A DNA stretch of 64,000 bases from positions 434,001 through 498,000 of the forward strand of contig NZ_PZYY01000001.1 of assembly GCF_003047265.1 (NCBI RefSeq), written 5' to 3'. This DNA is from Nocardioides terrigena (GTDB lineage: Bacteria > Actinomycetota > Actinomycetes > Propionibacteriales > Nocardioidaceae). The notes beneath the pieces are model-generated. The model worked only from the letters and a program-made list of their open reading frames with translations, was not told the DNA's origin and searched no databases. A program made the position numbers and the translations under genes. Of the stretch, positions 30,062-38,924 are shown in pieces; the first letter of the stretch is position 1, and every line of letters starts with the position of its first letter.

Positions 30062-31966
30062 TCACAGGGCGAAGAACGACACCCCGTCGCCGGTGACGAG
30101 CACGACCCGGCCGTCGGCCAGCGGCACGAGCCGCACCTGGGCCACCTCGTCGCCGACCTCGACCGGCACCATGTCGTCGTCCATCCGGTCCCGGCCGAGC
30201 CGGAGCACGGACACCCAGCCGGTGCGTCCCCGCCACGCCTCGGAGACCACGGTCAGCGCGATCCGCCGGTCCGGCAGCCAGGTGAACTGGCGGGGGTCGG
30301 TGCCCGCCCCGGCCACGGAGAACCGGGGGTAGGCGACGGTGTCGAGGCGCGCGGGCGACGTCAGGTCGGTGACGTCGAAGAGCGCGGCCTGGGCGCCGCG
30401 GACCATGCCGTCGGGGGACGCGTCCTGACCGATGCCGATCAGCCGCCGGCCGCCGAGGGGGTGGAGGTACTCGCTGTAGCCGGGGATCTTGAGCTCGCCC
30501 AGCAGTCGCGGGGACGCCGGGTCGGTGAGGTCGACGGCGTACAGCGGGTCGACCTGGCGGAAGGTCACCACGATCGCCAGGTCGTCGAACCAGCGCACCG
30601 CCTTGATCTCCTCGCCGACCCCGAGCCCGTCGACGCGGCCCACCTCGACGAGCTCGGTCCCCTCCTCGCGCAGGGTGAGCACCGAGCTGGCGTCGGCGGT
30701 CCTCGACGTCGCACCGACGGCGACCCGCAGCGTGCCGTCGGAGAAGTCCATCGCCCAGCGGTCCCGGACCGACCCCTCGACCTCACCGCCGGCGACGAAG
30801 GTCGTGGCGACGCCGTCGAGGGCGAAGGCGTAGAGGTCGGTGGTCCCGTCGGTGCTGCCCGGACCCCCGGGCGACGGGGGCAGGCACCGGTCGATGCAGT
30901 CGATCGTCGGTGAGCCCCACCAGCCCGACGGGGCGGCGGTCGCGAGGTAGACGCGGTCGGGGGAGGAGTACGACGTCGCCGCGTCCGTGGCCACCGCGGT
31001 CGAGGTCGGGCTCGCGAGCGGGTCGAAGCCGCCGGGCCGGAAGCCCACCACCGTGGTGGTGCCCAGCACGGCGTCGTCGTCGGTCGGGACGGCGACGTCG
31101 GCACAGTCCACGACCGGCTCGCCGTCGACACCGGGCAGCCAGTCCGCGAGCGTGGAGTCCCGGACGACCTGCCGGTTGCGCTCCAGGGCGGTCCGCTCGC
31201 CCTGGCGGGGACCGGGCTGCACGAAGTCGAGGGCGGGACGGTAGGACCGGAGCACGAGCCGGACGACGTCGTCACCCCGGTCGTCGTGCAGGCGTGCGGC
31301 GGTCAGCTCCGCGTCGAGATCAGTGGTGCTCACGACCTGCGGGGCGCCGGGGTCCGAGGCGTCCAGCACGACGACCCGCGTCGTCAGCTGTGCGTCGTAC
31401 GCGCCGTCGACGGTGCCGAGCACGACCACCCGGTCGCCGCTGACGAGGAGCTCGCCGTCGCCGAGTCCGTCCAGGGTGAGGGACGACCGCTCCTGCGGCG
31501 CGGCACCCGCGACGTCGTACGTCGTGAGGACGTCGTCCTGGACGCGGAACAGCAGGCCGCCCACTACCTTGACCACGTCGGGCTCGTCGACGCCGGCCTC
31601 CTGCACGTTGGTGCCGGACGCGGTGCTCTGCGACCCGGTGGTCGCGGGGAGCGTCGGAGCGCTCGCCGACGCCTCCGAGCGGGTGGCCGACCCCGTCGCG
31701 TCGAACATCACGATCGGCCCGGCGTCCCAGCCGTAGGGGCCGACCTGGGCCAGGCCCCGGTCGACGTACTGCGCGAGCAGGTCGGCACACGAGCTGGCGG
31801 CCCGCAGGCTCGCGGACGCCAGCCGCAGGTCGCTCGCGGGGTCGGCCTCGGGACCCTGCCGGTCGGCGGCTGCCGGTCCTCCCTGCCCCGCCACGGCGAG
31901 GGTGGTGAGGACGGTGCCGGCGACCAGGGCCACCAGCCCCAGCACGACCGAGATCCACTTCGTCAT
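30062..31966 (-). CDS. Membrane-anchored beta-propeller domain protein (PF09826 type)
   Basis: A 634-residue extracytoplasmic protein. A single N-terminal membrane segment (WISVVLGLVALVAGTVLTTL) acts as signal or anchor. The motif TNVQEAGVDEPDVVKVVGG near residue 120 is the hallmark of the Beta_propel family of secreted proteins, and blades with FRQVDPLYAVDLTDPASPRL and GGRRLIGIGQD follow to the end. Two cysteines in DCIDRCLPP may form a disulfide. A Ca2+ or surface role has been suggested for the family, but nothing is proven. Divergent from the enoyl-reductase-like gene. Confidence 0.85.
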   Translation of the reverse strand: MTKWISVVLGLVALVAGTVLTTLAVAGQGGPAAADRQGPEADPASDLRLASASLRAASSCADLLAQYVDRGLAQVGPYGWDAGPIVMFDATGSATRSEASASAPTLPATTGSQSTASGTNVQEAGVDEPDVVKVVGGLLFRVQDDVLTTYDVAGAAPQERSSLTLDGLGDGELLVSGDRVVVLGTVDGAYDAQLTTRVVVLDASDPGAPQVVSTTDLDAELTAARLHDDRGDDVVRLVLRSYRPALDFVQPGPRQGERTALERNRQVVRDSTLADWLPGVDGEPVVDCADVAVPTDDDAVLGTTTVVGFRPGGFDPLASPTSTAVATDAATSYSSPDRVYLATAAPSGWWGSPTIDCIDRCLPPSPGGPGSTDGTTDLYAFALDGVATTFVAGGEVEGSVRDRWAMDFSDGTLRVAVGATSRTADASSVLTLREEGTELVEVGRVDGLGVGEEIKAVRWFDDLAIVVTFRQVDPLYAVDLTDPASPRLLGELKIPGYSEYLHPLGGRRLIGIGQDASPDGMVRGAQAALFDVTDLTSPARLDTVAYPRFSVAGAGTDPRQFTWLPDRRIALTVVSEAWRGRTGWVSVLRLGRDRMDDDMVPVEVGDEVAQVRLVPLADGRVVLVTGDGVSFFAL

Positions 31967-32021
31967 GGCTGTGGGACGCCGCCCCGGACGAGGGGGTTCC
32001 GGCGACTGCTTGGATGGCGGC

Positions 32022-33206
32022 ATGGCTGACGACCGCAAGGCTGACCGTGACTTCGACATCGTGCTCTTCGGGGCGACCGGCTTCACCGGCAGGCTGACCG
32101 CGGAGTACCTCGCCCGCCACGCGCCCGACGGGCTGCGCTGGGCGCTCGCCGGGCGCAACCGCGACAAGCTGGAGGAGGTCCGTCACCACCTGGCGACGAT
32201 CTCCGGCAGCGCCGACGACCTCGAGCTGCTGCACGCCGACGTGACCGACCCGACCAGCCTGGTCCAGGTCGCCGAGCGGGCCCGCGTCGTCATCACGACC
32301 GTCGGCCCCTACCTCGCGTACGGCGAGCCGCTGGTCGCCGCGTGCGCCGACGCCGGCACCGACTACGTCGACCTGACCGGGGAGCCGGAGTTCGTCGACC
32401 GGATGTACCTGCGCCACCACCGGGCCGCGGTCGCCAGCGGCGCCCGGATCGTGCACGCCTGCGGCTTCGACTCGATACCGCACGACCTCGGCGCGCTCTA
32501 CACGGTGCAGCAGCTGCCGGACGACGCGCCGATCACTCTGCGAGGGGTGGTCCGCTCCGGTGGGACGGCGTCGGGCGGCACGATCCACTCCGCGCTCAAC
32601 CAGTTCGCCCGCGCCCGCCGGATGAAGGAGGCGTACTCCGCCCGCCGCCGCGCCGAGGGCAAGCCGGCCGACGGCCGTCGCTCCCGTGCGGTGTCGGGCA
32701 CGCCGCACAAGGACTCCGTGCTCGGCTACTGGCTGCTCCCGCTGCCGACCATCGACCCGATCGTCGTGGCCCGCAGCGGCGCGGCCCTCCCGGCGTACGG
32801 CCCCGACTTCCGCTACTCCCACTACGCCGGCACGAAGACGATCCGGTACGCCGCCGGCGGCGCGGTCGTCGTCGGCGCGCTGGCCGCGGCCGCCCAGGTC
32901 GGTCCGGTGCGGCGGTTCCTGCTCGACCGGGTCGCCCAGGGCGAGGGCCCCGACGAGGCGCGTCGCGACAAGTCGTGGTTCACCGTCGACTTCGTCGGGG
33001 AGTCCGGCGGGCGGACCGTCCACACCCGGGTGTCGGGCGGCGACCCGGGCTACACCGAGACGTCGATGATGCTCGCCGAGTCGGCGCTGTGCCTGGTCCT
33101 CGACGACAACCCGTCCACCGCCGGGCAGGTCACCACCGCCCAGGCGATGGGGGACAACCTGCTGGCCCGCGTGCAGGCCGGCGGCCTGCGCTTCGAGACG
33201 CTGTGA
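32022..33206 (+). CDS. Saccharopine dehydrogenase-like / trans-acting enoyl reductase family protein
   Basis: A 394-residue NAD(P)-binding protein. FDIVLFGATGFTGRLTAEYL near the N-terminus is the Rossmann motif, followed by LAGRNRDKLEEV, ITTVGPYLAYGEPLV and CADAGTDYVDLTGE, all shared with the mycobacterial trans-acting enoyl reductase (Rv2953/Rv2449c) family. One hydrophobic segment (AAGGAVVVGALAAAA) around residue 285 suggests membrane contact. Substrate unknown, probably lipid-linked. Its stop overlaps the next gene by 4 nt. TTGGAT lies 6 nt before the ATG. Confidence 0.86.
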   Translation: MADDRKADRDFDIVLFGATGFTGRLTAEYLARHAPDGLRWALAGRNRDKLEEVRHHLATISGSADDLELLHADVTDPTSLVQVAERARVVITTVGPYLAYGEPLVAACADAGTDYVDLTGEPEFVDRMYLRHHRAAVASGARIVHACGFDSIPHDLGALYTVQQLPDDAPITLRGVVRSGGTASGGTIHSALNQFARARRMKEAYSARRRAEGKPADGRRSRAVSGTPHKDSVLGYWLLPLPTIDPIVVARSGAALPAYGPDFRYSHYAGTKTIRYAAGGAVVVGALAAAAQVGPVRRFLLDRVAQGEGPDEARRDKSWFTVDFVGESGGRTVHTRVSGGDPGYTETSMMLAESALCLVLDDNPSTAGQVTTAQAMGDNLLARVQAGGLRFETL

Positions 33207-34231
33207 AGATCCTGGTCACCGGTGCCACCGGCTACGTCGGCGGCCGGCTGGTGCCGCTGCTCCTCGAGGGCGGCCACGACGTGCGCACCACCACGTCCGA
33301 CCCCGAGCGGGAGATGCCGTGGTGGGCGGGCCGGGTCGAGACCGTCGTGATGGACGCGCTGGATCCCGCCCAGGTCGCGGACGCGTGCGAGGGCGTGGAC
33401 GCGGTCTACTACCTGATCCACGGGATGGGCGGCGACGACTTCGCCGAGACCGACCGGGCGGCCGCCTCCCACTTCGCGAGCGCCGTGCGCACCCACGGGG
33501 TGGGCCGGGTCGTCTACCTCTCCGGGCTCGTGCCGGACGCCCCCGACGACGAGCTGTCCGAGCACATCACCTCCCGGCGCGAGGTGGAGCGGATCCTCCT
33601 CGACACCCCCGCCACCGTGGTGGTCCTGCGGGCCGCCGTGCTCCTCGGCAGCGGGTCCACGTCGTTCGAGATCATCCGTCAGGTCAGCGAGCGGATGCCG
33701 GTCCACACGGTGCCGACCTGGATGGACTCCCTCGTGCAGCCGATCGCGGTCGTCGACGTGCTGGCCGCGCTCGTCGGTGCCCTCGAGTACGACGGCCCGT
33801 CGCGGCACTTCGACGTGTGCGGACCCGACACGTTGCGCTACGGCGCGTTGCTCGACACCTACACCACGCACGCCGGACTCGCCCGGCCGCAGGTCCACGT
33901 GCCGCTGCTGCCGACGGCACTCGTCGGCACGCTGGTCGGCAGCCTCACCGACGTGCCCCGGCCGACCGTGGAGGCGTTGGTGGAGAGCCTCCACCACGAC
34001 ATGGTCGCGAGCGACGAGGACTTCGTGGAGCTGCTGCTGCCCGCGGAGCACCGGCTCGTCGGGCTGTCGGAGGCGATCACCCGCGCCCTCGCCCCGCGCA
34101 CCGCGCCGCCGGAGCACGCCGACCCGATGGGCCCGATGCCGCAGGACCCGGCGTGGGCCAGTGGGGGCGACGAGCGCCCGGTCGTCGCCAAGGTGGTCGA
34201 CGCGGTGAAGGACGTCCTCCCGGGCTCGTGA
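33203..34231 (+). CDS. NAD(P)H-binding epimerase/NmrA-like protein
   Basis: A 342-residue extended-SDR-like protein, GTG start overlapping the upstream stop (GTGA). KILVTGATGYVGGRLVPLLL is the dinucleotide-binding motif; VDAVYYLIHGMGGDDFAETD and RVVYLSGLVP are typical of atypical SDRs that act as NAD(P)H-dependent oxidoreductases or as sensors. There is no classical YxxxK. The C-terminal ~30 residues are Pro-rich. It forms a pair with the enoyl-reductase-like protein, so both may act on the same lipid or quinone intermediate. That link is inferred. Confidence 0.85.
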   Translation: MKILVTGATGYVGGRLVPLLLEGGHDVRTTTSDPEREMPWWAGRVETVVMDALDPAQVADACEGVDAVYYLIHGMGGDDFAETDRAAASHFASAVRTHGVGRVVYLSGLVPDAPDDELSEHITSRREVERILLDTPATVVVLRAAVLLGSGSTSFEIIRQVSERMPVHTVPTWMDSLVQPIAVVDVLAALVGALEYDGPSRHFDVCGPDTLRYGALLDTYTTHAGLARPQVHVPLLPTALVGTLVGSLTDVPRPTVEALVESLHHDMVASDEDFVELLLPAEHRLVGLSEAITRALAPRTAPPEHADPMGPMPQDPAWASGGDERPVVAKVVDAVKDVLPGS

Positions 34232-34263
34232 CGCTGCGCGCCCGCGGCGTCGTGCCTTGTCGA

Positions 34264-34317
34264 GCGCGACGGAAGTGCCCGGTCGGCACGATCCAGCGCG
34301 TCGGAAGTGCCGGGTCG
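34264..34317. repeat. Short direct repeat between the SDR gene and tRNA-Arg
   Basis: Two 22-bp copies (34264-34285 and 34296-34317) sharing GCGCG, CGGAAGTGCC and GGTCG with two differences, spaced 32 bp apart. No gene lies here. Purpose unknown. Confidence 0.6.
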
Positions 34318-34325
34318 ACATGGCA

Positions 34326-34355
34326 CAGGCCGGACCCGAGGACGGGTCCGGCCTG
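34326..34355 (-). terminator. Terminator of tRNA-Arg
   Basis: Perfect 12-bp arms (34326-34337 and 34344-34355) with a 6-nt loop, starting 10 bases past the 3' end of the minus-strand tRNA. Confidence 0.8.
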
Positions 34356-34364
34356 CCTCACCTG

Positions 34365-34437
34365 TGCCCCAGGCAAGAGTCGAACTTGCGACCTTTCGCT
34401 TAGGAGGCGGCTGCTCTATCCACTGAGCTACTGGGGC
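34365..34437 (-). tRNA. tRNA-Arg (CCT)
   Basis: A 73-nt cloverleaf on the minus strand without encoded CCA. The acceptor stem is GCCCCAG with CTGGGGC and discriminator A, the D arm is GCTC-GAGC, and the T arm is GCAAG-TTCGACT-CTTGC. The anticodon loop CTCCTAA gives anticodon CCT, reading AGG. The anticodon stem is GCCGC against GCGAA, so only the three pairs next to the loop are Watson-Crick and two outer pairs are mismatched. AGG is a rare codon in such genomes. Confidence 0.93.
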
Positions 34438-34458
34438 GTGCCCACGCGGGGCGCGGTC

Positions 34459-34488
34459 ATTTTGTCAGCAGGGCGGGGCCATGACCAA
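34459..34488 (-). promoter_or_regulatory. Probable tRNA-Arg promoter
   Basis: On the minus strand, TTGGTC (34488-34483) and CAAAAT (34464-34459) are separated by 18 bp, and the mature tRNA starts 21 nt later. The short AT-rich patch stands out in GC-rich surroundings. Confidence 0.5.
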
Positions 34489-34508
34489 GGCGACCCCCGG
34501 CGGCGACG

Positions 34509-36116
34509 TCAGCCCCGCGGCTTGGGCGTCCGGCCGAAGTGCCGGTTGCACTCGTTGCCCGCGCAGTCGCCGAGGGCCCGCAGGCGGCGCTCCAGCTCGC
34601 GGCGTACGGGGGCGTAGCGTTTCGAGCGGATCAGGTTGCGCAGCTCGTAGGGGTCCTGGGCGCGGTCGTAGAGGAACCCGTCGCTGAGCCGGTCGTTGAC
34701 CCGCCGCCCGTAGGCGTAGCGCTCGGTCAGGACGCCGCGATAGGTCCAGCCGGGGTCGCGCACGCCGGTGGCCTTGCCACCGGTCTGGATCAGCATCGTG
34801 TCGCGCCGGTGCGTCGCCTTGCCGCCGAGGAGGGTGTCGGAGAAGTCCTCGCCGTCCAGCGTGATGTCGGGGGAGAGGTCCATCAGGGAGGTGAGGGTGG
34901 CGGTGAGGTCGACCAGCGAGACGAGGCGGTCGGACTTCTTCCCGGCCGGGACGCCGGGACCGCGCACCACCAGCGGTACGTCGAGGATCTCGTCGGAGAG
35001 CCGGTCCTTGCCGGTGAAGCGGTGCTCGCCCAGCGCGTAGCCGTTGTCGCTGGTGAAGACGATGTAGGTGTTGTCGAGCTCGCCGGTCTCGCGCAGCGTG
35101 TCCACGAGGTGCTTCACCGCGTCGTCGACCGAGAGCAGCGACCGGATGCGGGCGAGGTTGAGCGTGCTCATCTCGCGGCGCGAGACCTTGGCCCGCGAGC
35201 GGACGCCCTTCTCCTTGTCGCTCATGTCGGCCTCGTTGAAGCTCGGGGCCTTGAAGGCGGCCGGCTTGAGTCGCGCCAGCGCCCGCTTGTGCTCGGGAGC
35301 CACCTTGGGCGGTCGTCCGCCGCGGTCCCCGTCACCGTCGCCGCGGGCCGACCGTGGCATCCAGATGTGCGGCGCCACGTGGTTGGCCATCACCAGGTAC
35401 GGCGTGGGGCCCGCCCAGCGCTCGAGGTCGGACACGGTGCGCTGGTCGAGACGGGTGGTGACGTAGTCGTTGCGGTAGGAGGTGCCGCCGAAGAAGTCGA
35501 AGTTGGCGTAGTCGGTCGCCGGCTCGATCAGGATGTCGAAGTTGGTCCACCCCGGGTCGGCCGCCGAGCCCCGCTCGAAGTGGTTGAGGTGCTTGCCGTG
35601 CAGTGCGGTGCGGTAGCCCTCGTCCTGCGCCCACGTCGCGATGGTGGAGCTCGGGTCGAACGCCTGCCACCCGCCGTACGGGCCGGAGTTGTGGTGCACG
35701 CCGTTGTTCTGGGCGTACTGCCCGGACAGGATCTCGGCGCGGGCCGGGCAGCACAGCGGGTGCGGTGACTGCGCCTGGCGGAAGGTCATGCCCCGGTCGA
35801 CGAGGAGCTCGCGCACGTGCGGCATGTGGCGCATGTCGTCCTTGCGCATGTCGTCGGTCAGCACCATGACCACGTTGGGCGGCTCCTCGGCGACCGCGGT
35901 GCCGCGACCGGCCGTGGTGGCGGTGCCCGGGGCGGGGGAACCGGCGCCGGCGGTCGCCGAGCGGGCGACGGGACTGGTGCCAGGGCTGGCGACCGGCGCG
36001 ACGAGGGCGAGCCCGGCGACCACCACGAGGGCGGCCAGCGGACGGCGGAGGGGGCGGGTGGAGCGGTGCGGCACGACGAGGAGTCCCTGGAGCCGAGGAC
36101 GAGTGGACCGCGTCAT
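34509..36116 (-). CDS. Secreted sulfatase
   Basis: A 535-residue exported sulfatase. An N-terminal basic and hydrophobic segment (PLAALVVVAGLALVAPVAS) is the signal. NVVMVLTDDMRKDDMRHMPH holds the first metal aspartates. LCCPARAEILSGQYAQNNGV contains the C-x-P-x-R motif whose Cys becomes formylglycine. FTSDNGYALGEHR is the second metal site and VPLVVRGPG a later conserved strand. It hydrolyses sulfate (or phosphate) esters outside the cell; substrate unknown. ATG at 36116 is chosen because it directly precedes the signal peptide. Confidence 0.92.
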   Translation of the reverse strand: MTRSTRPRLQGLLVVPHRSTRPLRRPLAALVVVAGLALVAPVASPGTSPVARSATAGAGSPAPGTATTAGRGTAVAEEPPNVVMVLTDDMRKDDMRHMPHVRELLVDRGMTFRQAQSPHPLCCPARAEILSGQYAQNNGVHHNSGPYGGWQAFDPSSTIATWAQDEGYRTALHGKHLNHFERGSAADPGWTNFDILIEPATDYANFDFFGGTSYRNDYVTTRLDQRTVSDLERWAGPTPYLVMANHVAPHIWMPRSARGDGDGDRGGRPPKVAPEHKRALARLKPAAFKAPSFNEADMSDKEKGVRSRAKVSRREMSTLNLARIRSLLSVDDAVKHLVDTLRETGELDNTYIVFTSDNGYALGEHRFTGKDRLSDEILDVPLVVRGPGVPAGKKSDRLVSLVDLTATLTSLMDLSPDITLDGEDFSDTLLGGKATHRRDTMLIQTGGKATGVRDPGWTYRGVLTERYAYGRRVNDRLSDGFLYDRAQDPYELRNLIRSKRYAPVRRELERRLRALGDCAGNECNRHFGRTPKPRG

Positions 36117-36249
36117 CCTGTCATGCGACCGGGGATGAGGAATTTGTCCTGCTCGAGTCTGCGGCGACAATTTGTCGACGTCGCGTAGGTTGCGATGTTG
36201 ACCCCGGGGTGCCGCTGAGGTACCCCACCGACGAAGGTGTGAAGCAACA

Positions 36250-37503
36250 GTGTCAGGAGCCCACAGCGCTGCCACCGACCCGCCCGCGCCCAAGCGCAAG
36301 GGCAAGGTCAAGCGCAAGCACACCGTCGGTCGTGTCGTCCTCGCCAGCAGCGTCGTGCTGGCCCTGGTCACTGCCCTCGGCGTCGTCTTCTTCTACCGCC
36401 ACCTCAACGGCAACATCGAGACCGAGTCGCTCTCCGCGCTCGGCGACGACCGCCCGGAGAAGATCTACCGCGGCAACGGCGAGCCCCTCAACATCCTGGT
36501 GATGGGCGACGACACCCGCTCCGGCGAGGGCAATGAGATCGACGGCGAGGCGGGCGGTGGTGGCTCGGACACCACGATCCTCGTCCACCTCTCCGCCGAC
36601 CGGACGCGGTCCTACGCCATCTCGATCCCGCGCGACTCCATCATCCAGCGCCCCGACTGCGAGGGCAGCGATGCCGCCAGCGACGTCAAGTGGAACACCG
36701 CGTTCGCCGTCGGCGGCCCGCTGTGCACCGTCGCGCAGCTCGAGGAGAACGCCGACGTCTTCGTCGACCACTTCGTGGTCGTGGACTTCAACGGTTTCGG
36801 CGAGATGGTCGACGCCGTCGGCGGCGTGCCGGTCTGCGTCCCCGAGGACATCAAGGACCCGGCGCACCAGATCTTCGTCCCCGCGGGTGACCCGTCCCTG
36901 CTGACCGGCGACGAGGCGCTCGACTACGTCCGGGCCCGGTACGTCGGTGAGCTCGCCCAGCAGAACGACATCAGCCGGATCCGCCGGCAGCAGACCTTCA
37001 TCGCGGCACTGATCCGCGAGGTCAAGTCGGCCGGCACCCTCACCCGCCTCGACAAGGTGGTGCGCTTCCTCGACGCGGCCACTGACTCGCTCAAGACCGA
37101 CACCGGCCTCGGCACCGTGACCCGCATCGGCAAGATCGCCATGCAGCTGCAGAACGTCGGTCTCGACGAGATCCAGTTCGTGACCGTGCCCACGGAGTAC
37201 TACCCCCGGGACTCGGAGCACTTCGGCAGCGTCTTCTGGACCGAGGACGCCGACACGATCTGGCAGCTGATCAACGAGGACAAGCCCCTCCCGCGCTCGG
37301 TGCTCGACACCGCGATCACGGCCGAGCCGCCGGCGACCTCGAGCGAGGCGCAGGGCGGCGGAGCGGGCGAGACCCCGTCCGAGACCCCGGTGCCCGAGGA
37401 GACTCCCAGCGAGTCCCCGAGCGAGGAGGCCTCGCCCACGGAGGAGCCCTCGCCGACCGAGACGGCGACCACGGAGGATCCCGTCCCGGGCGTGTGCGCG
37501 TGA
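36250..37503 (+). CDS. LytR-CpsA-Psr (LCP) family protein
   Basis: A 417-residue membrane-anchored enzyme of the LCP family, which attaches teichoic acid, arabinogalactan or capsule polymers to peptidoglycan. A short basic cytoplasmic part precedes one membrane helix (VVLASSVVLALVTALGVVFF). The catalytic domain has ILVMGDDTRSG, DTTILVHLSADRTRSYAISI followed by PRDS, with the polyprenyl-phosphate-binding arginines and acidic residues, and ALDYVRARY. The C-terminal ~55 residues are Pro/Glu/Ser/Thr-rich. GTG start preceded by GAAGGTG. It overlaps the next small gene by 4 nt. Confidence 0.94.
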   Translation: MSGAHSAATDPPAPKRKGKVKRKHTVGRVVLASSVVLALVTALGVVFFYRHLNGNIETESLSALGDDRPEKIYRGNGEPLNILVMGDDTRSGEGNEIDGEAGGGGSDTTILVHLSADRTRSYAISIPRDSIIQRPDCEGSDAASDVKWNTAFAVGGPLCTVAQLEENADVFVDHFVVVDFNGFGEMVDAVGGVPVCVPEDIKDPAHQIFVPAGDPSLLTGDEALDYVRARYVGELAQQNDISRIRRQQTFIAALIREVKSAGTLTRLDKVVRFLDAATDSLKTDTGLGTVTRIGKIAMQLQNVGLDEIQFVTVPTEYYPRDSEHFGSVFWTEDADTIWQLINEDKPLPRSVLDTAITAEPPATSSEAQGGGAGETPSETPVPEETPSESPSEEASPTEEPSPTETATTEDPVPGVCA

Positions 37504-37727
37504 CGCCCGGGCCCGCGCCTGACGACGGCCGGCCCGGCGAGGACGCGAAGGCCGGCGCGGAGCCTGCCGTCACGGAGGACGTCGAGGCCACCCCGTCGCC
37601 CGACGACGAGGTCGAGCCGGAGTGGGTACGCCGCCGCCGCCTCGACGCGGTCTTCGGGGTCGGGGCGCACGGCCAGGCGCTCGGTGACCGCTACTACCGC
37701 GACCAGGTGCCACCGCACCACGGCTGA
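37500..37727 (+). CDS. Small conserved protein coupled to the LCP gene
   Basis: A 75-residue acidic protein starting at a GTG inside the LCP stop (GTGA overlap). The N-terminal two thirds are disordered-looking (Asp/Glu/Pro/Ala). The end, WVRRRRLDAVFG then GDRYYRDQVPPHHG, resembles a conserved actinobacterial C-terminal motif found in small proteins encoded near cell-wall genes. No function is known; coupling suggests a partner of the LCP enzyme. Confidence 0.75.
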   Translation: MTPGPAPDDGRPGEDAKAGAEPAVTEDVEATPSPDDEVEPEWVRRRRLDAVFGVGAHGQALGDRYYRDQVPPHHG

Positions 37728-37737
37728 ATACGCACGA

Positions 37738-37764
37738 ACGGCCCGCCCCGAGGGGGCGAGCCGT
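37738..37764. terminator. Terminator between the LCP operon and mscL
   Basis: 12-bp arms (37738-37749 and 37753-37764) with one mismatch and a GAG loop between convergent genes. It shares the ACGGCCCGCC stem with two other terminators here. Confidence 0.8.
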
Positions 37765-37800
37765 CCGGTGTCGGTCGTTTGACCGGGTGCCGCGCGGGGA

Positions 37801-38166
37801 TCAGACCTGGCCGTTGCGTGCGCGCAGCAGGTCGCGGATCTCCTCGAGCACGGCCACGTCGGCGGGGGTGCCGGCCTCCTCGGCCGGGAAGTAGCGGTCC
37901 TTGGCCTTCGTGTAGGGCAGCACGATGAAGAAGTAGACGATCGTGGCCATGAGGACGAACGAGACCACCGCGGTCAGCCAGGCGCCGACCGAGACCCCAC
38001 CGGGGGAGTAGCTGGAGAAGTCGGGGGTGCCGCCGGCCTTGCCGATGAGGTCCATGATGAGCGCGACCGTCGCCGTGACGACGGACGCGAAGGCCGCCGC
38101 CATGATGAACGCGACCGCCAGCTCGATGAGGTTGCCGCGGAGGAGGAAGTTCTTGAATCCGCTCAT
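37801..38166 (-). CDS. mscL: Large-conductance mechanosensitive channel
   Basis: A 121-residue MscL that opens under membrane tension to release solutes in osmotic downshock. GFKNFLLRGNLIELAVAFIM is the N-terminal amphipathic helix plus first membrane helix, and AWLTAVVSFVLMATIVYFFI the second. The C-terminal cytoplasmic helix is VLEEIRDLLRARN. The periplasmic loop is short. AAGGAG lies ~9 nt upstream of the ATG. It is downstream of a SAF-domain gene on the same strand. Confidence 0.96.
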   Translation of the reverse strand: MSGFKNFLLRGNLIELAVAFIMAAAFASVVTATVALIMDLIGKAGGTPDFSSYSPGGVSVGAWLTAVVSFVLMATIVYFFIVLPYTKAKDRYFPAEEAGTPADVAVLEEIRDLLRARNGQV

Positions 38167-38227
38167 GGGGTGACTCCTTGCGTGACCCCGAGACCGGAGC
38201 CGGTGAGGTGCTGGGACACGCACGACG

Positions 38228-38863
38228 CTAGCGCGAAAAGGCCACCACGAGGAACAGCGTCACGGCCGCGAGACCCACGTCGGGTGCGGCCGTGGGGCTG
38301 ATCCCGAGCACGACGAGGCGCCCCGGCGGCGCCGACGAGTCGCCCGCGGCTGCGTCGTCCGCCGCGGGCACGGCGAGCACCAGGACGTCGTCGGCGACGG
38401 GGGTGGCCTCGCCGGACCCGGGGTCGGCCGCCAGCAGGTCGATGCGGTCACCGGGGCGCAGCAGCGACACGACGCCGGCGTCGGGCAGCCGCACCGGCAT
38501 CACGGTCAGGTCGGGATGCGCGTCGGCCAGCCCCGCACCGACCAGGCGGACGTCGGTGACCGGCTCGCCGGCCCCGACCGGGGCTGCGAGGACCCGGCCC
38601 ACGGGGTCGTCGGGCAGCCCGGAGGGCTCGGTGCCCGGTGCGAAGGCCGCGGTCGTGAGGTCGGCCGGTCCGACGACCACGCCCGCCGACAGGTCGCGCG
38701 CCGCCACCGGGACGGCCACCGTCGCGGGCGGCGGACCCGCGCCGACCCGCAGCCCGACGAGCACCGCCACGGCGGCACACGCGGCGGCGAGGGGCCGCCG
38801 GCGGGCCAGGACGTGGCGGCGCAGCGTGCGCCAGCGGCGGCGTACGTCGTCGATCAGGGGCAT
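38228..38863 (-). CDS. SAF domain protein (CpaB/RcpC-like)
   Basis: A 211-residue membrane protein with a basic N-terminus, one membrane segment (PLAAACAAVAVLVGLRVG), then a SAF domain: VPVAARDLSAGVVVGPADLT and PVGRVLAAPVGAGEPVTDVR. This is the layout of CpaB/RcpC proteins of Flp pilus systems, but no pilus genes are near. A second short domain resembling the RcpC C-terminal region (LLRPGDRIDLLAAD) follows, ending in a hydrophobic helix. TAGCGT lies 6 nt before the ATG, suggesting a leaderless transcript. Confidence 0.82.
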   Translation of the reverse strand: MPLIDDVRRRWRTLRRHVLARRRPLAAACAAVAVLVGLRVGAGPPPATVAVPVAARDLSAGVVVGPADLTTAAFAPGTEPSGLPDDPVGRVLAAPVGAGEPVTDVRLVGAGLADAHPDLTVMPVRLPDAGVVSLLRPGDRIDLLAADPGSGEATPVADDVLVLAVPAADDAAAGDSSAPPGRLVVLGISPTAAPDVGLAAVTLFLVVAFSR

Positions 38864-38924
38864 GCGCCGACGCTAGGCGGCAGTACGGACCCGGGCCGGG
38901 GGTCGAGAAGGCCCTGGGGACGGG

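Noticed and set aside
34326..34437. tRNA-linked integration site (att) with a mobile element
   Set aside because: No integrase, no duplicated tRNA 3' end and no phage genes are present on either side.
38228..38863. Flp/Tad pilus locus suggested by the CpaB-like SAF protein
   Set aside because: No TadA, TadB, TadC or pilin genes lie nearby; it is an isolated SAF-domain protein in this window.
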